A DNA stretch of 64,000 nucleotides. Origin: Gemmatimonadota bacterium (GTDB taxonomy: Bacteria; Gemmatimonadota; Gemmatimonadetes; Gemmatimonadales; Gemmatimonadaceae). A model generated the notes under the pieces. That model was given only the letters and a program-made list of their open reading frames with translations. It searched no databases and was not told the DNA's origin. Location: assembly GCA_027622655.1 (NCBI GenBank), contig JAQBYI010000005.1, forward strand, positions 1 through 64,000, in the 5' to 3' direction. Shown in pieces: positions 42,494 through 51,305 of this stretch. The stretch's first letter is position 1. Each line of letters opens with the position of its first letter. The position numbers were made by a program, and so were the translations under genes.

Positions 42494-43216
42494 GTGCATT
42501 CCATAGATACCGAACTCGCCGTTGACGCCACTGGGGTCGCCCGGCGCTTTGGTGCCCGCTGGGTGCTTCGCGGTGCTTCGCTTACGCTGCGAACCGGTGA
42601 GGCCGCCGGCCTCGTCGGGGCGAACGGTTCCGGAAAGAGCACTCTGCTCAGAATCCTGTGCACACTGCTTCGGCCTACGGCTGGAACTGCGCGGATATTC
42701 GGCGCCGATGTAGTGCAGGACCCCGACTTGGTGCGCGCTTCGATTGGGTTCTTCTCCCCGATCCCGGGGGTGTACGATGACCTGACTGCCCGCGAGAATC
42801 TCTTGTTCGCGGCGACGATGCTGGGGCGACCGAAGCGTACAGCGGACGAGACGCTCGAGCGCGTTGGGCTCACGCACGTGTCGAATGAGCGCGTGCGTGG
42901 CTTCTCGAGCGGAATGCTCAGGCGGCTAGCGCTGGCGCGCCTGCTCGTGCACTCACCGCGCCTTTTGTTGCTCGACGAGCCGTACAACAACTTCGACGTG
43001 TCGGGCATTGCGCTCGTGAACGAGCTGATTCGCGAAACGCTCGCTCGCGGAGGCGCGGCGCTCGTCGTTGTGCACGACGTGGCCTCGGCCGTTCCGGTGG
43101 TCGGCCCATGGTTCACGCTGCGCGACGGAATCGTTGTACCGTCGTCCGGGATTCCGCTGGGGATACCGTCGCCAACACCCGCCCTCGCGATGGCGTCTGC
43201 TGGTGGAACGCGCTGA
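42494..43216 (+). CDS. ccmA: Haem exporter ATP-binding protein CcmA
   Basis: A 240-residue ABC ATPase. Walker A is VGANGSGKST, the signature is RGFSSGMLRRLALAR (degenerate), Walker B is RLLLLDEPYNNFD and the switch His is in VVVHDVAS. It begins with GTG, since any longer frame would run through the tRNA gene. Together with CcmB and CcmC it forms the transporter part of System I cytochrome c maturation, releasing haem-loaded CcmE. Its stop overlaps the ccmB start (TGATG). The start codon has no clear ribosome site. Confidence 0.88.
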   Translation: MHSIDTELAVDATGVARRFGARWVLRGASLTLRTGEAAGLVGANGSGKSTLLRILCTLLRPTAGTARIFGADVVQDPDLVRASIGFFSPIPGVYDDLTARENLLFAATMLGRPKRTADETLERVGLTHVSNERVRGFSSGMLRRLALARLLVHSPRLLLLDEPYNNFDVSGIALVNELIRETLARGGAALVVVHDVASAVPVVGPWFTLRDGIVVPSSGIPLGIPSPTPALAMASAGGTR

Positions 43217-43902
43217 TGGCGTTGCGCGACGAGTGGCATCGCGCGCGAGCGGTTGCGTGGAAGGATCTTACGGCGGAGCGGAGGTCAAAGGCAGGTTTCA
43301 ACGCTGTGGCGGCGCTCGCGGTAACGATTCTGGTGTTGTTCGGCTTCGCGCTCGGACCCGACTCGGAGGCGATTCGCGCGGCGGCACCTGGCGCGCTCTG
43401 GCTCGCGGCCCTCTTTGCCGGCGTGCTCGCGTTCAATCGGTCGTACCAGATGGAACTCGACGGCGGCGCCCTCGAGCCATTGCTCATGTACCCGGGCGCG
43501 AGGCGAGCACTGTTCGCCGGCAAGTTGATGGCGAACTTTGTCTTCGTCCTGCTCCTGCTTGTCATCGTCATTGCTACGAGTCTTGTGCTTTTTCAAGTCG
43601 CCGTGCCACCGACGTGGCCCGCGCTTCTGATTGTCGTACTGCTCGGCGCCGTGGGGCTCGTGACACTTGGGACGTTCTACGCGGCCATGGCGAGCCGAAG
43701 TCGGGCGCGCGAAGTGCTTCTTCCGCTTCTCCTGTTTCCGATGTTGGTGCCGGTGCTCTTGGCGGCCATTCAGGCGACCAAGGCGCTGCTCGTTGGCGGC
43801 GCCATGAATGATGCCGGTGCCTGGACGAGCCTCTTGGTGGCGTACGACGTGATCTTTCTAATCCTGACCTTTCTTGCGTTTGACTATGTCATTGAGGCCT
43901 GA
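43216..43902 (+). CDS. ccmB: Haem exporter membrane protein CcmB
   Basis: A 228-residue, six-helix protein with the CcmB pattern: DEWHRARAVAWKDLTAERRS, then ALFAGVLAFNRSYQMELDGG, GALEPLLMYPGARRALFAGK, and LLPLLLFPMLVPVLLAAIQAT. It is the permease partner of CcmA and acts in the inner membrane in haem delivery to CcmE. The start ATG overlaps the ccmA stop. The gene lies 15 bases before ccmC. Confidence 0.92.
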   Translation: MALRDEWHRARAVAWKDLTAERRSKAGFNAVAALAVTILVLFGFALGPDSEAIRAAAPGALWLAALFAGVLAFNRSYQMELDGGALEPLLMYPGARRALFAGKLMANFVFVLLLLVIVIATSLVLFQVAVPPTWPALLIVVLLGAVGLVTLGTFYAAMASRSRAREVLLPLLLFPMLVPVLLAAIQATKALLVGGAMNDAGAWTSLLVAYDVIFLILTFLAFDYVIEA

Positions 43903-43917
43903 TCAGGGAAACTCACC

Positions 43918-44640
43918 ATGACTTCCGCTGTCGCGAATTCTCCGTTCGAAGCCCCAAAGTCCGGGCGCTGGCTGCTCTTCGGCTGGTTGGCTTTCGCATA
44001 TCTGATTGCCGCGCAAGCGATCTCGATCGCCATCTCGCCTCCCGATCGCGACATGGGCGACCTGCAGAAGATCCTGTACATCCACGTGCCGGCGGCGTGG
44101 AACATGGGTATTTGTTACTTCCTCGTCGCGATCTACAGCATGCGATACCTCTGGAAGCGCGACGAACGCGATGACCTGAAGGCAGCGGCGGCGGCCGAAG
44201 TGGGAACGCTCTTGAACGGGCTCACGCTTGTGCTGGGAATGATCTGGGGCCGCCCGACATGGGGCGTTTGGTGGGCGTGGGACGCACGTCTGACGTCAAC
44301 GTTGGTGATGTTCCTCATCTTTGCCGGATACCTCGCGCTGCGGGCGTTTGTTGACGAGCCGGAGCGCAGGGCACAGTGGAGCGCGGCCGCCGGACTGTTC
44401 GGTGCAATCAACTATCCCATCGTTTACATGTCCGTCCGTTGGTGGCGAACACTGCATCAGGTACAGTCCACGCCGGACACGCTCGACCCGAGTTACGCGT
44501 TGAGCCTGCGGCTCAACGCCTTCGCAATCCTGTTCATTGCCATATTCTTCATTCGCCGTCGCTATGAAGCGGCGCTTACGGAACGAGTCGCCGAACATGA
44601 GCTGCAAGCGGCTGTTCTTGGAGGGTCATCCCGTGGTTAG
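43918..44640 (+). CDS. ccmC: Haem-handling protein CcmC
   Basis: A 240-residue protein with six membrane helices. The tryptophan-rich haem-handling motif WGVWWAWDARLTS is intact, and conserved histidines lie on either side (ILYIHVPAAWN and WWRTLHQVQS). CcmC loads haem onto CcmE on the outer face of the membrane. The gene has its own start after a short gap, and its 3' end overlaps ccmD by eight bases. Confidence 0.93.
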   Translation: MTSAVANSPFEAPKSGRWLLFGWLAFAYLIAAQAISIAISPPDRDMGDLQKILYIHVPAAWNMGICYFLVAIYSMRYLWKRDERDDLKAAAAAEVGTLLNGLTLVLGMIWGRPTWGVWWAWDARLTSTLVMFLIFAGYLALRAFVDEPERRAQWSAAAGLFGAINYPIVYMSVRWWRTLHQVQSTPDTLDPSYALSLRLNAFAILFIAIFFIRRRYEAALTERVAEHELQAAVLGGSSRG

Positions 44641-44776
44641 CAACGTCTATTTCGTCGTCGGAGCGTACGCTGTGTCGTGGATCGTTCTGCTGGCGTACCT
44701 GTTCCGGGTTCAATCGCTGCTGCGCCGGTCGCGAGCGGCGCTTGCCCACGCTCGCTCGGCCGGAGGTGCGACGTGA
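44633..44776 (+). CDS. ccmD: CcmD-type small membrane protein
   Basis: A 47-residue protein with one membrane helix (FVVGAYAVSWIVLLAYLFRV) and a basic C-terminus. It starts at GTG with GGAGGG seven bases upstream, inside the end of ccmC, and ends overlapping ccmE. Its size, topology and place between ccmC and ccmE identify it as CcmD, which helps release haem-bound CcmE from the CcmABC complex. Sequence conservation in this family is very low, so the call rests mainly on context. Confidence 0.82.
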   Translation: MVSNVYFVVGAYAVSWIVLLAYLFRVQSLLRRSRAALAHARSAGGAT

Positions 44777-44820
44777 ACACGCCCGTGAACACGCCCGCGA
44801 ACACGCCCGCGAACACGCCC
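44773..44820 (+). repeat. 12-bp tandem repeat at the start of ccmE
   Basis: Four units: GTGAACACGCCC twice and GCGAACACGCCC twice. They encode the (V/A)NTP repeats at the CcmE N-terminus. The first two units each begin with an in-frame GTG, so there are two possible start codons. Confidence 0.92.
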
Positions 44821-45273
44821 GCGCGGCGGCGCGTCAAACCGGGCATCGTTGCAGCTATCGTCGTGCTTGTCGGGGCGTTTGGCTGGCTCATCTGGGGCGG
44901 CCTCGACAGCAACGTGGTGTACTTCCTCGAACCGCACGAACTCCTCGCCAAAGGCGTCAGCGGCGTCGACGTGCCCGTCCGTCTTGGCGGTCAGGTAAAG
45001 CCTGGATCAGTGAAGTGGGACGAAGTCAGCAGCGACCTGCAGTTCGAGATCACCGATACCACCGGCATGATCGTTCGCGTGCGATCGACTGGCGTGCCTC
45101 CGCAGATGTTTCGGGATGCGATGGGTGTCGTGGTGGAAGGACGCCTTGGATCGGACACGCTGTTCCACAGCACGAGTCTGATGATCAAGCATTCCAATGA
45201 GTATCGCGCGCCGAAGGAGGGTGAGCAGCCCAAGGAGATGTACAAGTCCCTGATGAAGGTGCCTGGCGCGTGA
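44773..45273 (+). CDS. ccmE: Periplasmic haem chaperone CcmE
   Basis: The protein has 166 residues. GTG overlaps the ccmD stop (GTGA) and has GGAGG upstream. After an unusual N-terminal stretch of four Asn-Thr-Pro repeats comes a membrane anchor (GIVAAIVVLVGAFGWLIW) and the OB-fold haem chaperone. His140 and Tyr144 in KHSNEYRAP form the HxxxY motif that binds haem covalently, as His130/Tyr134 do in E. coli. CcmE receives haem from CcmC and hands it to CcmF. The repeats sit in the cytoplasmic tail and are not part of the known function. Confidence 0.93.
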   Translation: MNTPVNTPANTPANTPARRRVKPGIVAAIVVLVGAFGWLIWGGLDSNVVYFLEPHELLAKGVSGVDVPVRLGGQVKPGSVKWDEVSSDLQFEITDTTGMIVRVRSTGVPPQMFRDAMGVVVEGRLGSDTLFHSTSLMIKHSNEYRAPKEGEQPKEMYKSLMKVPGA

Positions 45274-47225
45274 CACGACTGGTTGCTGTGGACGCGCTCT
45301 GGTTTGCGCTGATCGCATGCGCGGTCGGAGGCATCGTCGCTCCGATCGCCATCGCGCGCGGCAAACGGCAGTGGCTACCGTTCGCGCAGGCCGCGGTCTA
45401 CGCCAACTTCGCACTTGTTACGATCGCTACCGGTGCGATGATGTGGGCGTTGGCGACGCACGATTTCTCGATTTCCTACGTCGCGCAGGTCGGTAGTCGG
45501 GCGACGCCGCTCTTCTATACCGTGATCTCGCTCTGGGGAGCGCTCGAGGGGTCGATCCTGTTCTGGGCCTGGGTGCTGGCGCTGTACAGCGCCATTGTCG
45601 TGTACACCAATCGCAACCGTCCCGGGAATCTCGTTCCTTATGCCGCGTCGGCGCTGCTCATCATCGCGCTCTTCTTTCACATTTTGCTCGTTGGCCCGGC
45701 CAACCCTTTCCATCTGGTGAGTCCGGTGCCGTTGGACGGACCGGGGCCGAATCCCCTCCTACAGAATCACATCCTGATGGCGGTGCATCCGCCCCTGTTG
45801 TACCTCGGATACGTAGGGATGTCGGTACCGTTCGCGTTCGCCGTCGGCGCTCTGCTATCGGGTGAGGCCGGGAGCGACGGCTGGATCCGGCTAACTCGGC
45901 GCTGGACGCTCCTCGCGTGGGCTTTTCTTGCTGCCGCGATCATCGCTGGCATGTGGTGGTCTTACGAGGTCCTCGGCTGGGGCGGTTACTGGGCTTGGGA
46001 TCCCGTCGAAAACGCGTCGTTCATTCCGTTTCTGACCGCGACCGCATTCCTGCATTCCGTAATGGTTCAGGAGCGCCGCGGGATGCTCAAGTTGTGGAAC
46101 ATCAACCTTGTAGTCGGCACGTTCGCGCTCACAATCCTCGGGACGTTTCTCACGCGCAGCGGCATCATCTCGTCGGTGCACGCTTTCACGCAGGGCACCA
46201 TCGGCTATTACTTCCTCGCGTTCATCGCGGTTGTATTGATCGGATCGGCGATCCTCATCGCAGGCAACTCTGACAGCCTGCGAACCGACGGCCGCTTCGA
46301 CGCGCCGGTTGCGCGCGAGTCCGTGTTCCTGCTGAACAACCTGCTGCTCACGGTATTCATGTTCACCGTGCTCGTCGGAACGCTCTTCCCGTTGGTGGCG
46401 GAGGCGGCGCGCGGAGTGAAGGTCAGCGTTGGCGAGCCGTTCTTCAATCGCATGACGCTCCCGGTGATCGTCGCTTTGCTCTTCCTCATGGGCGTCGGAC
46501 CGGCTCTCCCCTGGAAGCGGGGTTCTATCGAAGATCTGAAGGTGAAGATGATCCCCGGCACGATCGTCGGCGTGATTCTCGCGGCGATCGTCCTTCTGCT
46601 CGGTACTCGAAACGTGTATGGCGTCCTCGCGTTCGCCTTTGCGGGGTTCGCCGGCACGCTGAACATCGGTGAGTACGTCATCGGTGTGCGGGCGCGCCGT
46701 GCGGCCCATGGCGAGAGTGTGCTGACAGCGCTGCGCAGGTTGTTTGGAGCCAACCAGCGTCGCTACGGCGGCTACGTGGCGCACCTCGGCATCATCGTCG
46801 TGGCGGTCGGCATCGCCGCGAGCTCGACTTTTCGCACGGAACGAGAGGCCACACTCAAGCCGGGCGAGACGATGACGCTTGGCAAAGTGACCGCGCGCCT
46901 CAAGGACGTATGGGGCCGGAATGAGCCGCAGCGCGATGTCATCGGCGCGACGGTCGAACTCCTGGCTGCCAGCGGCGAGCCCTACGCCGTTCTGTCGCCC
47001 CGGATGAACATCTATCCGATGTCTGATCAGCCGATTCCCACGCCCGACGTCCGGAGTACGCCGTTCGGCGACACGTACATGAACCTCATGTCGTTTCGCG
47101 AGGACGGATCCTCCGCAACGATCAAGATCATCAACGAGCCGCTCGTGCCGTGGATATGGTTCGGCGGTGGCGTGATCTGCCTTGGAGCGTTGATCTCCGG
47201 CTGGCCCACGCGGAGGTCTGCGTGA
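45270..47225 (+). CDS. ccmF: Cytochrome c haem lyase CcmF
   Basis: A 651-residue protein of about 15 helices. The haem-handling motif WGGYWAWDPVENASFIPFL is intact. Other CcmF blocks include TLWGALEGS-like VISLWGALEGSILFW, HPPLLYLGYVGMSVPFAFA, LGTFLTRSGIISSVHAF and a periplasmic C-terminal domain (TLKPGETMTLGKVTARLKDV). CcmF joins haem from CcmE to CxxCH motifs of apocytochromes. GTG start, overlapping ccmE by four bases. The next gene also overlaps by GTGA. Confidence 0.94.
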   Translation: MTRLVAVDALWFALIACAVGGIVAPIAIARGKRQWLPFAQAAVYANFALVTIATGAMMWALATHDFSISYVAQVGSRATPLFYTVISLWGALEGSILFWAWVLALYSAIVVYTNRNRPGNLVPYAASALLIIALFFHILLVGPANPFHLVSPVPLDGPGPNPLLQNHILMAVHPPLLYLGYVGMSVPFAFAVGALLSGEAGSDGWIRLTRRWTLLAWAFLAAAIIAGMWWSYEVLGWGGYWAWDPVENASFIPFLTATAFLHSVMVQERRGMLKLWNINLVVGTFALTILGTFLTRSGIISSVHAFTQGTIGYYFLAFIAVVLIGSAILIAGNSDSLRTDGRFDAPVARESVFLLNNLLLTVFMFTVLVGTLFPLVAEAARGVKVSVGEPFFNRMTLPVIVALLFLMGVGPALPWKRGSIEDLKVKMIPGTIVGVILAAIVLLLGTRNVYGVLAFAFAGFAGTLNIGEYVIGVRARRAAHGESVLTALRRLFGANQRRYGGYVAHLGIIVVAVGIAASSTFRTEREATLKPGETMTLGKVTARLKDVWGRNEPQRDVIGATVELLAASGEPYAVLSPRMNIYPMSDQPIPTPDVRSTPFGDTYMNLMSFREDGSSATIKIINEPLVPWIWFGGGVICLGALISGWPTRRSA

Positions 47226-47818
47226 ACTGGCGACGCGCGTCTATCGCAGTGTTGGGTGCCGTGCCTGTCATTGCGCTGTTTGCGTGGGGGCTGACGCGCG
47301 ATCCGAACGAGATCGTTTCGCCACTTCCTGGGCGCCAGGCGCCAACGTTCGCACTTGGAGTGTTCGCGTCCGGGGAGGGAACGCTTGCGCGCCCGGTCGG
47401 CGACACGATTGCGCTCGACCGGATGCGCGGGCAGGTCGTCGTCCTAAACTTCTGGGCGTCGTGGTGCCTTGCGTGTCTCGACGAACACGCGGAATTGTCG
47501 GCGGCGGCGCTTCGCTACGCAGAACGTCCCGTACAGTTCGTCGGCGTGCTGTACAACGACGTGGCGGCGGCGGGCACCAACTGGATCGCCCGACAGGGCG
47601 GGCAGGCGTATCCGTCTGTTTTGGATCCCGGCGCTCGCACGGCCATTGACTACGGTCTCTATGGCGTGCCAGAGACTTTCGTCATCGACGGGGCAGGTCG
47701 TGTGGTCTACAAACACATCGGGCCGGTGAGTGCAGCACTGCTCCGGATGAAGATCGATTCGCTTCTGGCCGCGAGCGCCGTCGCTCCGGCCGCGCCGGCA
47801 CTGGACGGCCCGCGGTGA
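47222..47818 (+). CDS. ccmG: Thiol:disulfide oxidoreductase CcmG/DsbE
   Basis: A 198-residue thioredoxin-fold protein anchored by an N-terminal helix (IAVLGAVPVIALFAWGL). The active site is WCLAC (Cys82, Cys85) after VVLNFWAS, and the cis-Pro region is YGVPETFVIDGAGRVVYKHIG. It keeps the cysteines of apocytochromes reduced for haem attachment. GTG start, four-base overlap with ccmF. The C-terminal tail is rich in Ala and Pro. Confidence 0.92.
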   Translation: MNWRRASIAVLGAVPVIALFAWGLTRDPNEIVSPLPGRQAPTFALGVFASGEGTLARPVGDTIALDRMRGQVVVLNFWASWCLACLDEHAELSAAALRYAERPVQFVGVLYNDVAAAGTNWIARQGGQAYPSVLDPGARTAIDYGLYGVPETFVIDGAGRVVYKHIGPVSAALLRMKIDSLLAASAVAPAAPALDGPR

Positions 47819-48408
47819 TCGTTCGGTCCGTTCCCCCGCTGCGTGGTACGATGAGCCGCGTCGCTCTCGGGATCGTTGCGGTTGCGGCCATGCTGTTGGC
47901 AGCACCGGTTGCACGTGCTCAGTCCGCAGCCCAGACAGCGAAGGACGCGGCATCGCAGGCGCCGGCTGCCGTACGACCGCCACCCGGCGGTACGATCAGT
48001 GCGGCCGATTCTGTGCTGGAAGCGCGTACATCTGCACTGGCGTCGACACTGCGTTGCCCGGTCTGTCAGGGCCTCTCCATTCAGGACTCGCCGTCGGAAC
48101 TCGCGCAGCAGATGCGAAGCGTCGTTCGCGACCACCTTGCTGCCGGCAAGACTGACCGTGAGGTGCGAGCGTACTTCATCTCCAAGTACGGCGAGTGGAT
48201 TCTCCTCTCCCCTCAGCCGTACGGCTTCAATCTGCTCGTGTATGCGCTCCCTGTCTTCCTGCTGGTCGGTGGTCTTGGTTTTGTCGTGATGAAGGTCCGG
48301 AGTTGGACGGCAGTTTCAGCGAATGGTGTCGCGGCGGAGGGTGCTGCTGCGGCAATCGCGGGGCAGGCGTCCGAACCGGAGCAGGGGACGGCTTCTCCGG
48401 TCGACTAG
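47815..48408 (+). CDS. ccmH: Apocytochrome c reductase subunit CcmH
   Basis: The protein has 197 residues. It has a signal peptide (VALGIVAVAAMLLAAPVARAQ), then the CcmH motif LRCPVCQGLSIQDSPSELA (Cys81, Cys84), a three-helix bundle and a C-terminal membrane anchor (LLVYALPVFLLVGGLGFVVM). It works with CcmG to reduce the CxxCH cysteines and to present the apocytochrome to CcmF. The GTG overlapping ccmG is used; ATG at 47851 is an alternative. No CcmI (TPR) gene follows, which ends the ccm run. Confidence 0.92.
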   Translation: MIVRSVPPLRGTMSRVALGIVAVAAMLLAAPVARAQSAAQTAKDAASQAPAAVRPPPGGTISAADSVLEARTSALASTLRCPVCQGLSIQDSPSELAQQMRSVVRDHLAAGKTDREVRAYFISKYGEWILLSPQPYGFNLLVYALPVFLLVGGLGFVVMKVRSWTAVSANGVAAEGAAAAIAGQASEPEQGTASPVD

Positions 48409-48457
48409 GCTCAGAGCAGCGTCAAATGCGGCTATCACACCAGCATCCTCAAAAAAC

Positions 48458-48919
48458 ATGACGATCGAATCAGGCGCTCAGGCCCCGGATTTCAGTCTGC
48501 CGTCCACCAGCGGTGCCCCGAGTTCGCTCGCGCAGCATCGGGGGCAGCGAAACGTTCTTATCGCCTTCTTCCCGCTCGCATTTACCGGCACGTGCACGGC
48601 GGAACTGTGCGCGTTCACAGAAGACTACGCCGAATTCGAATCGCGCGACGTTGCCGTGATTCCGATCAGTGTGGATTCGGTGCCGACGCTCAGAGAGTTC
48701 AAGGCGAAGCACGCGATGGCGGTTGAAATGGCGAGCGATTTCAGGCGGGATGTGTCGCGCGCGTACGGAGTGCTCAACGAGGAGAAATTCTCGTCCAACC
48801 GGGCCTACTTTCTCGTCGACAAGCTCGGGATCATCCGCTGGGTACACGTGGAATCCGTGAACGGACAGCGTCGCGAGAACGCGGAGATCCTGGCCGCGAT
48901 CGCTGCGCTCCCCGCGTAG
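48458..48919 (+). CDS. AhpE-like peroxiredoxin
   Basis: A 153-residue AhpC/TSA-family enzyme. The peroxidatic cysteine is Cys46 in PLAFTGTCTAELC; Cys51 is a second cysteine in the same helix. The following IPISVDSVPTLREFKAKH and VNEEKF-like LNEEKFSSNRAYFLVDKLGII match the one-cysteine AhpE/BCP group. It reduces hydroperoxides in the cytoplasm using thiol donors. I start at the ATG after the A-run (AAAAAACATG) because upstream codons belong to the ccmH tail region. Confidence 0.88.
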   Translation: MTIESGAQAPDFSLPSTSGAPSSLAQHRGQRNVLIAFFPLAFTGTCTAELCAFTEDYAEFESRDVAVIPISVDSVPTLREFKAKHAMAVEMASDFRRDVSRAYGVLNEEKFSSNRAYFLVDKLGIIRWVHVESVNGQRRENAEILAAIAALPA

Positions 48920-49033
48920 TTGGCCGATCGGGTTACGGCTCCGCTTCTCCGCCTTGTCGCTCACAGCCGTGTCCCGTAGCTTCAGCCGGACGACGGTACG
49001 CGGGTCCGCTGCGTCACCGCCGGCCGACTGACG

Positions 49034-50602
49034 ATGACCTCCAGCACTCACACTTCCCCGAGCGGCGCGCCGTCGACGTCGACGCGCGTGCTCGATGCGT
49101 TGGCCGGCATCATCGCCGAGCTCGCAGGCGAACGCGCGCTCGAAACTTCGCTTGCCGCGTCGCTTGAGTCGCTTAGATCAGCGCTCGGTGCAGAAGAAGC
49201 AGCGATCTGGCTTCTATCGGCGGCCGGGATGGTGCGTGCGTGGGGGTCTGGGCCTGAACAGGTCGGCGGAGATGCCGTACGGTCGATCATCGCGGACGAG
49301 CGCTGGGATTCGGACGGCGTCGTGGCGGCAAGGATTTCGGGCGGCGAACAACGTTCGGGCGCGCTCGTGGTTCGGGTGACGCGCGCGCTCGAGCCGGAAG
49401 AACGAACCCTCGTGAGTGCCGTGGCGAACATTCTCGCCCCTGAACTGGCGCATGCCGAGAAGAGTCGCCGACTCGAGGTCGAAGTCGAGGTGCGAACGGC
49501 CGAAATTGACCGGGAGCGCCGTTTCACCGACAAGATTATTGACTCCCTCCCCGTCGGCCTCTACGTAATCGACCGCGAGTTCCGGATTCAAGCGTGGAAC
49601 CGCAAGCGTGAGACCGGCATGCAGGGCGTGTCGCGTGAGGAAGCTCTCGGCCGAACGATCTTCGAGATTCTGCATCGGCAGCCGTCGGACATGCTGCGCC
49701 GCGAGTTCGATGATGTATTCGCCACAGGCCGTATTCAGGAATATCAAATGGAGTCGCTCGCGACGGGCGAGCTGCGCACATATCGCATTTCGAAGATTCC
49801 CATGCGGCTCGGCGACTCCGGCGTGACGCATGTCATCACGATCGGCGAAGACGTCACCGACTGGAAGGAAGCGCAAACGCGATTTGCACACGCTGAAAAG
49901 CTCGCCGCGATCGGCCAACTTGCCGCGGGCGTCATGCACGAGATCAACAATCCGTTGGCCACAATCGCTGCGATTGCCGAAAGTCTCCAGTTCAAGGTGG
50001 ACGACGCCGCAAAGGCGGGTGCCGTGTTTTCGCCCGACGTCCACGAGTATCTGCACATCATCGACAACGAAGTGTCTCGCTGCAAGCAGATCGTCGACGG
50101 CCTGCTCGATTTCAGCCGTCCGAAGTTGCCGTTGCGCGAACGGGTGGACCTGAACGAGGTGGTGCAGCGCACGATGCTGCTGCTCAAGCATCACGTCCGG
50201 TTCAAACGACTCACGGTGAATACCGAGCTCGCGTCCGATATCCCGCGTGTGCCGAAGGCGAGCGCGGAGCAGCTCGTTCAGGTCCTCATGGCACTCCTGC
50301 TCAACGCGATGGACGCCATGGTGGACCGGCGCGGCGCGGTGACGATTCGCACGATTCGCGGTCCCACTGCCGGAGAAGGTGTCATCGCCGAAGTCTCCGA
50401 CCAAGGGTCGGGCATTCCGCGAAGCGAACTCACCAAGATCTTTGAGCCGTTTTACACGACGAAGGACGCCGGCAAGGGCACCGGCCTCGGTCTTTCCATT
50501 TGCTATGGCATTGTGCAGGACCACGGCGGTCGCTTGGAAGTGGACAGCGTGGTCGGGCAAGGGAGCACGTTCCGAGTGTTCCTGCCGAGCGTGGATCTGT
50601 GA
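49034..50602 (+). CDS. Soluble GAF-PAS sensor histidine kinase (NtrB-like core)
   Basis: A 522-residue kinase without membrane helices. Domains in order: a GAF-like sensor (about 15-140), a short coiled coil, a PAS domain (about 168-285; SLPVGLYVIDREFRIQAWN), the dimerisation helix with His302 in VMHEINNPLATI, and the ATPase domain with DQGSGIP and GKGTGLGLSICYG. The HEINNPL form of the H-box is typical of NtrB/HK4-type kinases, whose usual partners are not OmpR-type regulators. It is nevertheless 22 bases before an OmpR-type regulator gene. The signal is probably internal, such as redox or a small ligand. Confidence 0.9.
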   Translation: MTSSTHTSPSGAPSTSTRVLDALAGIIAELAGERALETSLAASLESLRSALGAEEAAIWLLSAAGMVRAWGSGPEQVGGDAVRSIIADERWDSDGVVAARISGGEQRSGALVVRVTRALEPEERTLVSAVANILAPELAHAEKSRRLEVEVEVRTAEIDRERRFTDKIIDSLPVGLYVIDREFRIQAWNRKRETGMQGVSREEALGRTIFEILHRQPSDMLRREFDDVFATGRIQEYQMESLATGELRTYRISKIPMRLGDSGVTHVITIGEDVTDWKEAQTRFAHAEKLAAIGQLAAGVMHEINNPLATIAAIAESLQFKVDDAAKAGAVFSPDVHEYLHIIDNEVSRCKQIVDGLLDFSRPKLPLRERVDLNEVVQRTMLLLKHHVRFKRLTVNTELASDIPRVPKASAEQLVQVLMALLLNAMDAMVDRRGAVTIRTIRGPTAGEGVIAEVSDQGSGIPRSELTKIFEPFYTTKDAGKGTGLGLSICYGIVQDHGGRLEVDSVVGQGSTFRVFLPSVDL

Positions 50603-50624
50603 TGAATCGTGCCCGGCGGGCCAC

Positions 50625-51299
50625 GTGAAAGTGCTCGTCGTTGAGGATGATCCGACCGTTGGGCGGTTCATCAAGCGCGGGTTGGAGGAGCAGCGCTATA
50701 CGGTAGACCTCGTCACAGACGGCGAAGAGGGTGAACGACTCGCTGCGTCTGCGTCGCAGCCGTATGATCTGGTGGTGCTCGATCTGCGCTTGCCGAAGCG
50801 ATCGGGGATCGAGGTCTTGCGCAATCTGAGGGCCAAGGGATTCGAGCAACCAGTGCTGGTGCTGACTGCGCAGGACGCCGTGGATGCAAAGGTTGAAACT
50901 CTGCGAGCCGGCGCCGATGACTATGTCACCAAACCGTTCGCGTTCGAGGAACTGCTCGCCCGGGTGGAGGCGTTGTCGCGCCGACCGCGGTCAATCGCCG
51001 CGCCCATTATCAAGGTGGCTGACCTTGCGCTCGACATCGATTCGCACGAGGTCTCGCGCGGCGGCCGGGCGATTGACCTCACGCCGAAGGAGTTCCTCGT
51101 GCTTGAGTACCTCATGCGGCACGCGGGCAAGGTGATGAGCCGCACGCTGATCACGGAATACGCGTGGGGGTATCACTTCGATTCCGGTACGAACATCGTT
51201 GACGTAGTCATCAATCACCTGCGCAAAAAGGTCGATGGCTCCGGAAGGAAGAAGCTCATCACGACTGTGCGCGGTGTCGGCTACGTGATCAAGGGGTAG
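50625..51299 (+). CDS. OmpR-family response regulator
   Basis: A 224-residue regulator. The receiver domain begins VKVLVVEDDPTVGRFIKRGL, with the phosphorylated Asp53 in VVLDLRLPKRSG and the lysine in DYVTKPFAFEELLAR. A winged helix follows (IDLTPKEFLVLEYLMRHAGK, HFDSGTNIVDVVINHLRKKV). The start is GTG. It is flanked by two sensor kinases on the same strand: the soluble one upstream and a membrane one six bases downstream. The latter is the usual cognate type. Target genes are unknown; the tonB-exbBD cluster is nearest downstream. Confidence 0.92.
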   Translation: MKVLVVEDDPTVGRFIKRGLEEQRYTVDLVTDGEEGERLAASASQPYDLVVLDLRLPKRSGIEVLRNLRAKGFEQPVLVLTAQDAVDAKVETLRAGADDYVTKPFAFEELLARVEALSRRPRSIAAPIIKVADLALDIDSHEVSRGGRAIDLTPKEFLVLEYLMRHAGKVMSRTLITEYAWGYHFDSGTNIVDVVINHLRKKVDGSGRKKLITTVRGVGYVIKG

Positions 51300-51305
51300 C
51301 GGTCC

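Noticed and set aside
43068-43811. 247-codon plus-strand ORF overlapping ccmA/ccmB
   Set aside because: Arg/Ala/Gly-rich shadow of ccmB in another frame without domain pattern.
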